In this document: positions 1 through 6,527 of the stretch, piece after piece
Layout: every line of letters begins with the position of its first letter
Position numbering within the stretch: the first letter of the stretch is position 1
NCBI RefSeq assembly: GCF_039521745.1
Contig: NZ_BAAACT010000027.1
From: Faecalicatena contorta
GTDB lineage: Bacteria; Bacillota; Clostridia; Lachnospirales; Lachnospiraceae
Strand: one strand, 5' to 3'
Length of the DNA stretch: 10,919 nucleotides
Translations under genes and position numbers: made by a program
Notes under the pieces: model-generated
What the model saw: only the letters and a program-made list of their open reading frames with translations
Databases searched by the model: none
Told to the model about the DNA's origin: nothing

Positions 1-8
1 GTTGAATC

Positions 9-51
9 GACTTACCTATCTCCTGAAACAAAAGACTTACCTATCTCCTGA
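9..51. repeat. Two direct 18-bp repeats at window edge, possible end of a mobile element
   Basis: The 18-base word GACTTACCTATCTCCTGA occurs perfectly at 9-26 and 34-51, a period of 25 bases with a 7-base A-rich spacer. A smaller tandem of TGGTCA at 53-58 and 59-64 follows, and the spmA reading frame breaks exactly there. Reiterated short repeats at an element tip are typical of transposase-binding ends, as in IS21-like elements (family knowledge). No transposase is visible because the window starts here, so the mobile-element reading is an inference. Confidence 0.5.
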
Positions 52-61
52 CTGGTCATGG

Positions 62-466
62 TCACGCTGCACCCGGCGCCCGCCCTTCCCGTCTCTCCCT
101 CTCCAGATCTGCCAGCGCCCCCATCCCCTGCAGTCCTGCAGGAGTAGCCGCCCAGCCCAGTCCCAGAAAGTTTGCAATAAAATTTGTCGTAATATAATCA
201 TTTGCCTTATGCCCCTCCGGTATATCCGGAAACAAAAACCGTACCAGCGGCCGCAGCTTCTTAGAAGCAATCTCGATAATCCCAGCCCTTGTTGCAATCT
301 CCATCATTCCCACCCAAAAAGACATCACTCCCATCATCGTGATGCACAGGGTTACCGCCTCTTTTGCAGAGTCCAGGGCCGCATTCGTAATATCCGGCAT
401 CTTCCCGTTAAAAGCCCCGAAGATAACACCGACTATAATCATGCCCGCCCACAAGTAATTCAGCAT
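62..466 (-). CDS. spmA: Spore maturation protein A, C-terminally truncated (probable pseudogene)
   Basis: This 134-residue membrane protein matches the N-terminal two thirds of SpmA, a nucleoside-recognition (Gate) domain protein needed in Bacillus for dehydration of the spore core. Visible hallmarks are the N-terminal hydrophobic segment at residues 4-20, the segment CITMMGVMSFWVGMMEIA (41-58), LRPLVRFLFPDIPEGH (71-86) and NFIANFLGLGWAATPAGL (95-112). The start has an excellent AGGAGGG ribosome site 6-7 bases upstream. SpmA is usually about 195 residues. Here the frame ends in TGA right after the ERERREGRAPGAA stretch, so the last roughly 60 residues with their membrane segments are missing. 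The break lies beside the direct repeats at the window edge. spmB, its usual downstream partner, is about 3.2 kb away on the other strand. The product is likely non-functional unless a short form is tolerated. Confidence 0.85.
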   Translation of the reverse strand: MLNYLWAGMIIVGVIFGAFNGKMPDITNAALDSAKEAVTLCITMMGVMSFWVGMMEIATRAGIIEIASKKLRPLVRFLFPDIPEGHKANDYITTNFIANFLGLGWAATPAGLQGMGALADLERERREGRAPGAA

Positions 467-567
467 AGGTTCCCTCCTGAAATTTTTTTATTTTATTCAT
501 TATATTACGTACTTTATATGATAGAATAGAAACAATGTATCAGTATATTTAATCGGGGGTTATCATT

Positions 568-1644
568 ATGATTCCGTATAGTAACTATTTTGTTGAAAAT
601 TATCATACTTATTATGAAGATATTGCGGACAGAAATCTGAAAAGCCTGCGTCTTATAACAACTCTGGGATTCCTAATGGGCGTTCCGCTCATTTTGGTCA
701 GCCTTTTTCTGGACAACTTCCTGAAAGCAACGGTTCCGTATATTATTATTACCGCAGCTTCCGTTTTTCTGAATATCCTGGCGAAAACATCCCTGAAGGC
801 GCATAAAAGGCTAATACCTGCTGCCCTTTATACTATGGCTGCCATCATACTCGGGGTGTCAGTCTATTTAGGTACCATTATGCAGCCGGAGCTCAACGCA
901 GTAGCCTTTATAGTATTTCTTGTGGGGCTTCCCCTCTTTATCGTTGACATACCGTCCCGCAACTGCATGTTTATGGGCATATTCTGTGTGATCTTTTGTA
1001 TTTTATCCAAAATATATAAGACTCCTTACACTGCCTCTTATGATATTATAAATACCGTCGTATTTTATCTGCTCAGCATTTTTACTTCTCACCAGTTCAA
1101 CTACCTCAATTTCCAACAGATCATGTCTAATAACATTCTGGAAATTCAAAGAGATACGGATAAGCTGACCGGTCTCTGGAACCGTGGATTCTGTGAAAGA
1201 AAGATTACTTCCCATCTTTCCCTCGCCAATGCCCAGGGTGCACTTTTAGTCATCGACATTGATAATTTTAAACTGGTCAATGATTCCCGTGGGCATGACT
1301 GCGGCGACCAGGTGCTCAAAGAAGTAGGAGCCGTACTGCAGGAAACGTTTCGCTCTTCGGATATTATTGGGCGTATCGGAGGTGACGAGTTTTTAATTTT
1401 TCTCCCCAACTGTTCAAGTGACGACGTCCCCCGGGACCGCATTGTACAGTTTCTTGAAGCAATCAATGCGATAAACACTGCGGCTGACAGGGAACTCCCC
1501 TTAATAGGAGCCAGCATAGGCATCGCTCTGGCCCCGGACGACGGAACCACTTTCAGGGAATTGTTTAAACACGCAGATGAAGCGCTGTACCTTTCAAAAC
1601 AAAATGGCAAGAATCAGTATGCGTTCTATCATATTCTTCCATGA
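568..1644 (+). CDS. Membrane-anchored GGDEF diguanylate cyclase
   Basis: This 358-residue protein should make cyclic di-GMP from two GTP at the cytoplasmic membrane. The N-terminal half (about residues 29-176) holds roughly six hydrophobic segments and no recognised sensor domain. A short linker leads into a complete GGDEF domain (about 193-355). It shows DKLTGLWNR at the start, the metal-binding IDIDNFKLVND, the RSSD inhibitory site (262-265) five residues before an intact GGDEF (271-275), and SIGIA near the end. An intact active site together with the RxxD site implies an active enzyme under product feedback inhibition. The ATG follows a GGGGG ribosome site at 555-559. The gene is divergent from spmA and convergent with the DUF885 gene and appears monocistronic. 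The signal it senses cannot be read from the sequence. Confidence 0.93.
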   Translation: MIPYSNYFVENYHTYYEDIADRNLKSLRLITTLGFLMGVPLILVSLFLDNFLKATVPYIIITAASVFLNILAKTSLKAHKRLIPAALYTMAAIILGVSVYLGTIMQPELNAVAFIVFLVGLPLFIVDIPSRNCMFMGIFCVIFCILSKIYKTPYTASYDIINTVVFYLLSIFTSHQFNYLNFQQIMSNNILEIQRDTDKLTGLWNRGFCERKITSHLSLANAQGALLVIDIDNFKLVNDSRGHDCGDQVLKEVGAVLQETFRSSDIIGRIGGDEFLIFLPNCSSDDVPRDRIVQFLEAINAINTAADRELPLIGASIGIALAPDDGTTFRELFKHADEALYLSKQNGKNQYAFYHILP

Positions 1645-1673
1645 TTTTCCGATAATGAATCACCGTGGATTCC

Positions 1674-1696
1674 GCCTGTTCTTCTAATCAACAGGC
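1674..1696. terminator. Candidate hairpin between convergent genes
   Basis: GCCTGTT (1674-1680) and AACAGGC (1690-1696) form a perfect 7-bp stem around a 9-base loop. The right arm covers the last codons of the DUF885 gene. On the plus strand the hairpin is followed by ATTTTCC, a weak U-tract, so it could terminate the GGDEF transcript. There is no U-tract on the minus side. The call is tentative. Confidence 0.35.
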
Positions 1697-3435
1697 ATTT
1701 TCCACATATATTCTTCCACGAGAGCAAAAGGAGCCGGTCCTACAGACAGCACTGCCTCGTGGAATTCTTTCTGTGAAAAATGATTCCCCTTTTTTGCGGC
1801 CCATTCTTTTTTCAGTTCCAAAAATTCTACATAACCGATATAATACTTCAGATAATTTCCCGGCGAACCTATAATAAGTTCATAAATACGTTCTATTGTT
1901 TTCGCGTCTTTGATCCCATAATTCTTGAAAAATGCCACCGTGTCAATCCTGCTCCACCCGTCGTAGTGAATCCCCATATCCGCAAGTGCATAGAGCCCGA
2001 GTACAATGGAACTGTTTTTCTGCAGCAGTGTAGCCTGCTCTTTACTCAGTGAGGACAGGTAATAGCTGCACATTTCGGCATAAGTTGCCCATCCTTCCAC
2101 ATATCCGCCAAAATTAAAAATGCTTCTTAACGGGTCGGGATCTGTCCCAGCATAATATACCGTCTGATACAAATGGCCCGGATACCCTTCATGTGCAAGT
2201 GTGGTATAGAGTGTCAGGTTGCTGCTCATATGAGACTGGTTCACATAGATTACATTTTCCGCCGTATTATCAACGGCGGGAATCATATAAAATGCGGGGC
2301 TCAGGTGTTCCTCCATAGCCTCCGGCACGTATTTGACCTGTGTCACCGTTTCAGGCGGCTCGGGGAATGCCCCGCCCGTTTTGCGCTCCAGTTCATTCAG
2401 TATGGTAACCGGATTACTCTCCTCCATGGCTGCTGTCTCTTTTGCCTGGTTTCCGGCTATATTGAGCACTTCCTCCATGGCCTCAAGGTCAGATATAATC
2501 TGTCTCCTGGTCAGATCCTCCAGCTCTGGAACCGTCTTTTCCGACCCTGTTGATTCAGCCACGATCTGTTCATAATAGGCCTTTCCGTCGGGTAGGCGGC
2601 AGAGCCCTTCCTCGTTTTTTCCAGTACCCTTTAAAGACTGTACGGCTGAGATCAGCTGATTATAAGCTGGCAGGACATAACTTTGGAGCATCTGGGCATT
2701 TCTTTTAATATAGCGGCTTTGAGCCTCAGACGATAGCCCAAGCTGTTTGATCCGCTCTACGAAGGTAGAAATCAAATAATTGCTTTCACCCATTTCCATA
2801 AAAGCCGTACACTGGGAAATTACCGTATCCGCTGCATAATCCGCCATAAACAGGCCTGCTGCCGATTTTTGCTTTTCGAATGCAATAAGTGACTCAAAAT
2901 ATTCCGGCGTTGACTGCATCAATTTTAAATATGTATCCACATCCTCCTCGTCATAGAACTGGTATTCCGATAAAAGCACCGGCAGCTGTGTCTGAATTCC
3001 GCTGACCAGGCCGAGAGGCTCATCGTACAGCAGATAATCCGTATTCTTTTCTGCCATATTCAGGTAATATTCCAGGACGTCATAGGTCAATTGATTTTCC
3101 ACCGACAGGCTGTCATAAGAAAACCTGTCAAGTGCCGCACGAAGATTTTCCAATGAGGCCGCCGCTTCTTTCGAATCCGCAGTAAAACCGCCAAAAGTAA
3201 CCGGTGCTTCCTTGATTCCATACTTTTCCGGCTCCTTCAGTGAATAATGCAGACTGATCGAATTCGAGGAAACCTCCTGGCAGAACACCTCTTTTGTAAA
3301 TGACTGGAATGTTTTATTCTGGTTGGTATTTGTACTGACGCTGCACCCTGTAAACAAAAGGGCCGCTGTTGTGCTGACGGTAAGACACGCGGCAAGAAGC
3401 CGTTTTCTGATATGTTTGGGAATTAGAGATGGCAT
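1684..3435 (-). CDS. DUF885 family lipoprotein, putative metallopeptidase
   Basis: This 583-residue protein starts with a lipoprotein signal peptide: basic residues KHIRKR (7-12), a hydrophobic core, and FTGC with Cys31 as the probable lipidation site. The mature protein should therefore sit on the outer face of the membrane. The rest is a typical full-length DUF885 domain. It carries HEGYPGH (415-421), an HExxxxH-like zinc site, and downstream EGWATYAE (447-454), whose Glu is a likely third metal ligand. Members of this family are thought to be metal-dependent peptidases, but I know of no substrate that could be assigned here. The ATG follows GGGGGAG at a spacing of about 6. The gene stands alone, convergent with the GGDEF gene. 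The fold assignment is firm and the peptidase activity is inferred from the motif. Confidence 0.9.
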   Translation of the reverse strand: MPSLIPKHIRKRLLAACLTVSTTAALLFTGCSVSTNTNQNKTFQSFTKEVFCQEVSSNSISLHYSLKEPEKYGIKEAPVTFGGFTADSKEAAASLENLRAALDRFSYDSLSVENQLTYDVLEYYLNMAEKNTDYLLYDEPLGLVSGIQTQLPVLLSEYQFYDEEDVDTYLKLMQSTPEYFESLIAFEKQKSAAGLFMADYAADTVISQCTAFMEMGESNYLISTFVERIKQLGLSSEAQSRYIKRNAQMLQSYVLPAYNQLISAVQSLKGTGKNEEGLCRLPDGKAYYEQIVAESTGSEKTVPELEDLTRRQIISDLEAMEEVLNIAGNQAKETAAMEESNPVTILNELERKTGGAFPEPPETVTQVKYVPEAMEEHLSPAFYMIPAVDNTAENVIYVNQSHMSSNLTLYTTLAHEGYPGHLYQTVYYAGTDPDPLRSIFNFGGYVEGWATYAEMCSYYLSSLSKEQATLLQKNSSIVLGLYALADMGIHYDGWSRIDTVAFFKNYGIKDAKTIERIYELIIGSPGNYLKYYIGYVEFLELKKEWAAKKGNHFSQKEFHEAVLSVGPAPFALVEEYMWKMPVD

Positions 3436-3512
3436 AGGAACTCCCCCAAAGTCTTTGTTTCATATTATGAGTAAAAATCCCCTGTTATGCTAACGCCAGA
3501 CATTCCATCCTT

Positions 3513-3590
3513 TTAATTCATACCCAATGATACCCCGTAAGCTCACGCCCTGACGGGCGGATTTGCAGCCCGGCTGCAAAATAAGGTATC
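3513..3590 (-). repeat. Structured dispersed repeat, copy 1 (upstream of spmB)
   Basis: This intergenic block is built from nested inverted repeats. GATACC (3529-3534) pairs with GGTATC (3585-3590). Inside are a CGCCC/GGGCG hairpin (3546-3550 with 3555-3559) and a perfect 9-bp arm TTTGCAGCC/GGCTGCAAA centred on 3571 (3562-3580). Read on the minus strand it aligns with the block at 6563-6636, sharing in the same order TTATT, TGCAGC, GCTGCA, CCGCCCG, CAGGGC, TTACGGGGT and TTGGGTAT. It fills much of the 215-base gap between the DUF885 and spmB genes, in which I see no gene. Confidence 0.7.
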
Positions 3591-3650
3591 GTTTTCTCCG
3601 GATAAGCATATAAATAAAGCAATGATATTACAGATTGCCGAGGGATGTTT

Positions 3651-4175
3651 ATGCAGTTTTTTCTGTATATTACGGATTTCATAGTTCCGTTTATTATTCT
3701 GGCTATCGTTACTTACGGCATACTTATGAGAACCAATGTATACGACAACTTTATCAAAGGGGCAAAAAGCGGTTTCTTCACCGTCATAAAAATCATGCCC
3801 ACCCTCATCGGCCTCATGGTTGCAGTCGGAATCCTGCGCGCCTCCGGCTTCCTTGATTTCCTGTCGTCAATCATCGGCCATTTTACCGCATACATAGGCT
3901 TCCCCGGAGAACTCGTCCCACTCACCATTGTAAAAATGTTCTCCTCCTCCGCTGCCACCGGCCTCCTCCTGGACATCTTCAAAGAATACGGCACCGATTC
4001 CCGGCTGGGGCTTATCGCCTCCATATCCATGGCCTGCACAGAAACAATTTTCTATACGATGAGCGTATATTTCATGACCGCAAAAATTAAAAAAACGCGC
4101 TATACACTCACTGGAGCTCTGCTGGCAACCTTAGCCGGACTTGCCGCAAGCGTACTGATCGCAGGAATGATGTAA
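3651..4175 (+). CDS. spmB: Spore maturation protein B
   Basis: This 174-residue polytopic membrane protein is full length for SpmB (about 175). SpmB acts with SpmA in spore core dehydration and heat resistance in Bacillus. Family marks include the N-terminal ITDFIVPFIILAIVTYGI segment, KIMPTLIGLMVAVGILRASG, MFSSSAATGLLLDIFKEYGTDS, and CTETIFYTMSVYF followed by KIKKTRYTL near the C-terminus. I prefer the ATG at 3651 over the one at 3645. The AGGG at 3641-3644 is then well placed, while the earlier ATG overlaps it. A dispersed structured repeat lies immediately upstream where spmA would be expected, and I find no spmA remnant there in any plus-strand frame. A palindrome overlapping the stop codon probably ends the transcript. 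With its partner truncated, SpmB may be orphaned unless another spmA exists elsewhere. Confidence 0.92.
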   Translation: MQFFLYITDFIVPFIILAIVTYGILMRTNVYDNFIKGAKSGFFTVIKIMPTLIGLMVAVGILRASGFLDFLSSIIGHFTAYIGFPGELVPLTIVKMFSSSAATGLLLDIFKEYGTDSRLGLIASISMACTETIFYTMSVYFMTAKIKKTRYTLTGALLATLAGLAASVLIAGMM

Positions 4176-4192
4176 AGGGGTCTGACCCCTTT
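4174..4192 (+). terminator. GGGGTC/GACCCC hairpin overlapping the spmB stop codon
   Basis: AAAGGGGTC (4174-4182) and GACCCCTTT (4184-4192) form a perfect 9-bp inverted repeat around a single central T. The first two bases are the end of the spmB TAA codon. Only a short T-run follows, so termination is plausible but weaker than at the related palindrome at 4981-5011, which has the same core. Confidence 0.6.
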
Positions 4193-4255
4193 GCTCACCG
4201 TTTTCTGAATATTCTGAATTTTTAATAAAAACTCCCTTAAAAAACCTTGCCCCCT

Positions 4256-4284
4256 TTGCATTGATATACGGTATGTGCTAAAAT
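4256..4284 (+). promoter_or_regulatory. Candidate sigma-A promoter of the MalK-like gene
   Basis: TAAAAT (4279-4284) matches the -10 box at 5 of 6 positions and is preceded by TGC, giving an extended -10. TTGCAT (4256-4261) lies 17 bases upstream as a weak -35. The leader to the ATG at 4313 is short, about 20-25 bases, and contains GGAGGTG. This is consistent with the gene having its own transcript. Confidence 0.5.
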
Positions 4285-4312
4285 TGTGATAAGAATAAGC
4301 GGAGGTGTTTCT

Positions 4313-4984
4313 ATGGCAAGCGTGACATTTAAGAACTTAAATAAGACATATCCTAACGGATTTATATCCGTAAAGAACGTATCTCTCCATATTAAAGATG
4401 GAGAATTCGTTGCCTTTCACGGCCCCAGCGGCTGCGGAAAGTCCACCATTCTCCGCATGATTGGAGGCCTGGAGGATATTACCTCAGGAGAGATATACCT
4501 GGGAGATGATCTCCTCAATGACATACTCCCCAGGGACAGAAGCCTCGCAATGGCTTTTCAGAACTATGTACTGTATTCCTATTTTAATGTTTATGATAAT
4601 ATGGCACTTGGCCTAAGGCTTCGGAATCTTCCGCGCGGAGTGATCGATACCCGTGTCAAGACGGCAGCTGAATTTCTCGGCATTGCAGATAAGCTTGATA
4701 AAAAGATTAAGTCGATCTCCGATGAAGCCAGACAGAAGGTTGCACTTGGACGTGCTGTTGTCTGCCACCCCAAGGTTCTTCTTGTTGATGAAGATTTTGC
4801 AAGGCAAAATGAGCAGCGGCGGATGGAGATGATCGAAGATATTCAGAAGATCAATAAAGTGCTTGGAATTACCGTATTATACGTGACAAATGATTACGAC
4901 GAAGCTGTTACGCTGGGGAACCGGGTAATATTCATGAAGGAAGGGAAGATCACCGAGATCAGAGAGCACATCGGCAGAGATTAA
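4313..4984 (+). CDS. MalK/MsmX-like ABC ATPase domain protein with degenerate catalytic motifs
   Basis: This 223-residue protein is a single ATP-binding cassette most like the N-terminal domain of carbohydrate importers (MalK, MsmX, UgpC), but without their C-terminal TOBE/OB regulatory domain of about 130 residues. Walker A GPSGCGKST (37-45), the Q-loop AFQNY (81-85), and Walker B KVLLVDE with its catalytic Glu160 are intact. Other motifs are lost. The LSGGQ signature is ISDEA (135-139), the D-loop SNLD is ARQN (163-166), and the switch His after YVT is Asn193. Nucleotide binding is therefore likely and normal dimer hydrolysis doubtful. No permease or binding protein is adjacent, and the gene has its own promoter and terminators. 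The ATG at 4313 follows GGAGG, and upstream in-frame codons lack a ribosome site. It may be a regulatory or decaying paralogue, and its function is unknown. Confidence 0.85.
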   Translation: MASVTFKNLNKTYPNGFISVKNVSLHIKDGEFVAFHGPSGCGKSTILRMIGGLEDITSGEIYLGDDLLNDILPRDRSLAMAFQNYVLYSYFNVYDNMALGLRLRNLPRGVIDTRVKTAAEFLGIADKLDKKIKSISDEARQKVALGRAVVCHPKVLLVDEDFARQNEQRRMEMIEDIQKINKVLGITVLYVTNDYDEAVTLGNRVIFMKEGKITEIREHIGRD

Positions 4985-5011
4985 AAAAAGGGGTCAGACC
5001 CCTTTTTTTAA
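4981..5011. terminator. Perfect bidirectional rho-independent terminator
   Basis: A 15-bp inverted repeat, 4981-4995 with 4997-5011 around a single A, has a GGGGTC/GACCCC core flanked by seven A on one side and seven T on the other. Each strand therefore presents a GC stem followed by a U-tract. The TAA stop codons of the plus-strand ATPase (4982-4984) and of the minus-strand Lrp gene (5008-5010) both lie inside it. It ends both transcripts. Confidence 0.9.
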
Positions 5012-5463
5012 TCCTCCATAATTCCACCTATGCCTCTGTGCAGTATAGGTGTTGACAGCACGATCTGTGTCATCGTATCAGCCCCACGTTTCTGGATTTC
5101 ATTAATAAACTTATCCAGTTTTTGTGTGTTTTCAAAAAAGACAGATATCACTATGGAATATATTCCCGAAACAAAAGCGCATTCTGTAACATTCGGGCAC
5201 CTATAGATAAAAGAAAACAGACTTTCTCTGCCTTTTCTATCCGTTTGAATATTAATGATTGCTTTGATTGGATACCCCAGTTCGCTTTCTCCTTCGATAA
5301 CAGTGTATCCCTTGATATACCCCATCTTCTCCATTCTGGATATCCGGGATGCTGTAGCCGGCGAAGAAAGGTATACCTGACTGGCCAGTTCCTTGATCGA
5401 AGTCCGCGCATTCTCCTGTAGTGCTTTCAGAAGCTGAATGTCAATTTTGTCTAATTCGTTCAT
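5008..5463 (-). CDS. Lrp/AsnC family transcriptional regulator
   Basis: This 151-residue protein has the usual Lrp/AsnC size and layout. An N-terminal winged helix-turn-helix (about 4-50, with IDIQLLKALQENART and the recognition region SSPATASRISRMEKMGYI) is followed by a linker strand and a RAM/AsnC ligand-binding domain (about 66-147). The ligand loop reads FVSGIYSIVI, where many relatives have a G-x-x-D pattern, so the effector may differ from a standard amino acid. It is the last gene of the minus-strand operon, 10 bases after the kinase stop, with only a weak ribosome site (ACAGG) by its ATG. Translation may depend on coupling to the kinase. It ends inside the shared bidirectional terminator. 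It probably controls this operon or related nitrogen or amino-acid functions, and no operator could be identified. Confidence 0.92.
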   Translation of the reverse strand: MNELDKIDIQLLKALQENARTSIKELASQVYLSSPATASRISRMEKMGYIKGYTVIEGESELGYPIKAIINIQTDRKGRESLFSFIYRCPNVTECAFVSGIYSIVISVFFENTQKLDKFINEIQKRGADTMTQIVLSTPILHRGIGGIMED

Positions 5464-5473
5464 CCTGTTTTTC

Positions 5474-6427
5474 TCATCCCAGCATCAAGTGTTCCTGCAA
5501 ATACTTTTCTAATTCCTCTTTTGTCGGCAATATCTCATTATCGGTCTTGGAGGTAATAATAATAGCCCCCATTGCATTCCCCCTGACAACCGCATCTTCA
5601 ACCGGCACTCCCTCCAGAATACCGCTGATAAAGCCGGATGCAAAAGCATCCCCCGCACCGACTGTATCTACAACATTGTCCACCTTAAAACCTTTCACAT
5701 AACCGTTTCTTCCAGTATATTCCTGATAAAATGCTCCGGATGACCCTAACTTAACAACTACCGTTTTGGCCCCCAGTGACAAATAAAACCGGGCGATTTC
5801 TTTTTCATCCTTTGTGCCCGCCAGCACTCTGCCTTCCTCGATCCCGGGTAATACAACATCACATTTGCCTGCAAGGTCATTCAAAGTCGAAATCATTTCT
5901 TCCTCGCTGTTCCAAAGCCTCCGTCTGATATTCGGATCAAATACTACCTTCATTCCGCACTGTCTTGCTTTCTCCAACGCATAATAACAGGCATCCAGAC
6001 AACTTTCAGAGATAGCCGCCGTAATTCCACTGAGATGTAATACCCCTGCGCCTTCAAATTCCACCTGATCTATATCCTTCCTGCTCACACAGGATGCCGC
6101 TGAATTCTTTCTATAATAAAAAACCTGCGGATCCCCCTGATGGACTTTCGACTTGATATAAGAACCTGTCAAATGGTCTCTGTCAAATATTACCCCGCTT
6201 GTATCAATGCCTTCTTTTTTAATAAAGTCAAAAATATAATCACCATATGGATCCGTGCCTAGCCTGGTTATGTATTTTACATTGTGTCCAAGCCTGGTGA
6301 TTCCAACCGCAACGTTCAATTCCGCACCGGCAAGGCCTTTTGTAAAGTCAGAAACATCTTTAAACTCCCCTGTTTCCTCAGAAATAAAGACAACCATTGC
6401 CTCACCAAATGTAATCACTTCCGCCAA
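5474..6427 (-). CDS. kdgK: PfkB family sugar kinase, 2-keto-3-deoxygluconate kinase type
   Basis: This ribokinase/PfkB-fold kinase is predicted to phosphorylate 2-keto-3-deoxygluconate with ATP, giving KDPG for the aldolase encoded two genes upstream. Residue numbers here count from the GTG at 6436. Marks are VITFGEAM (7-14), GLAGAELNVAVGITRLG (34-50), the KDG-kinase-like FYYRKNSAAS (106-115), FDPNIRRRLW (166-175) and the PfkB signature DTVGAGDAFASGF (257-269) with catalytic Asp263. I prefer the TTG at 6427 (317 residues, starting at residue 4 of the longer form). AGGTGAG at 6438-6432 is then a well-spaced ribosome site, while the in-frame GTG at 6436 lies inside that site. The 264-base gap upstream holds repeats and hairpins. 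Other PfkB sugars cannot be excluded, but the aldolase neighbour supports KDG. Confidence 0.87.
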   Translation of the reverse strand: MAEVITFGEAMVVFISEETGEFKDVSDFTKGLAGAELNVAVGITRLGHNVKYITRLGTDPYGDYIFDFIKKEGIDTSGVIFDRDHLTGSYIKSKVHQGDPQVFYYRKNSAASCVSRKDIDQVEFEGAGVLHLSGITAAISESCLDACYYALEKARQCGMKVVFDPNIRRRLWNSEEEMISTLNDLAGKCDVVLPGIEEGRVLAGTKDEKEIARFYLSLGAKTVVVKLGSSGAFYQEYTGRNGYVKGFKVDNVVDTVGAGDAFASGFISGILEGVPVEDAVVRGNAMGAIIITSKTDNEILPTKEELEKYLQEHLMLG

Positions 6428-6455
6428 ATGTCTCACCTCGCTTTTCTTCAGACTG

Positions 6456-6500
6456 CTCCCGGAAATACAGACTCTTAAATGGGCGGTGTCTTCCCGGGAG
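6456..6500. promoter_or_regulatory. Imperfect inverted repeat in the kinase leader, possible operator or leader hairpin
   Basis: CTCCCGGAA (6456-6464) and TTCCCGGGAG (6491-6500) are an inverted repeat of about 9 bp with one bulged C, and the right arm contains the palindrome TCCCGGGA. It lies 30-75 bases upstream of the kinase start. It could be a regulator site or an RNA hairpin, and nothing in the sequence decides between them. Confidence 0.3.
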
Positions 6501-6527
6501 TGTCCCTTAATAAATATATCCCATTCC

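Noticed and set aside
9..51. Direct repeats at the left edge as a CRISPR or tandem-repeat locus
   Set aside because: The spacer is only 7 bases and there are only two copies. The position at a gene break fits an element terminus better.
2..529. Long plus-strand open frame over the spmA region
   Set aside because: It is antisense to the well-supported spmA frame, has no ribosome site, and has a low-complexity composition rich in Pro, Arg, His and Ser typical of a shadow frame.
467..567. Divergent promoters between spmA and the GGDEF gene
   Set aside because: AT-rich -10-like words (517-527) exist, but no convincing -35 at correct spacing was found, so no specific promoter is called.
3436..3650. 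Possible remnant of the spmA 3' end upstream of spmB
   Set aside because: I read all plus-strand frames before spmB and saw no segment resembling the SpmA C-terminus. The region is dominated by the structured repeat.
4313..4984. Functional sugar-importer ATPase such as MsmX
   Set aside because: The signature, D-loop and switch His are altered and the C-terminal regulatory domain is missing, so an ordinary importer ATPase role is not supported.
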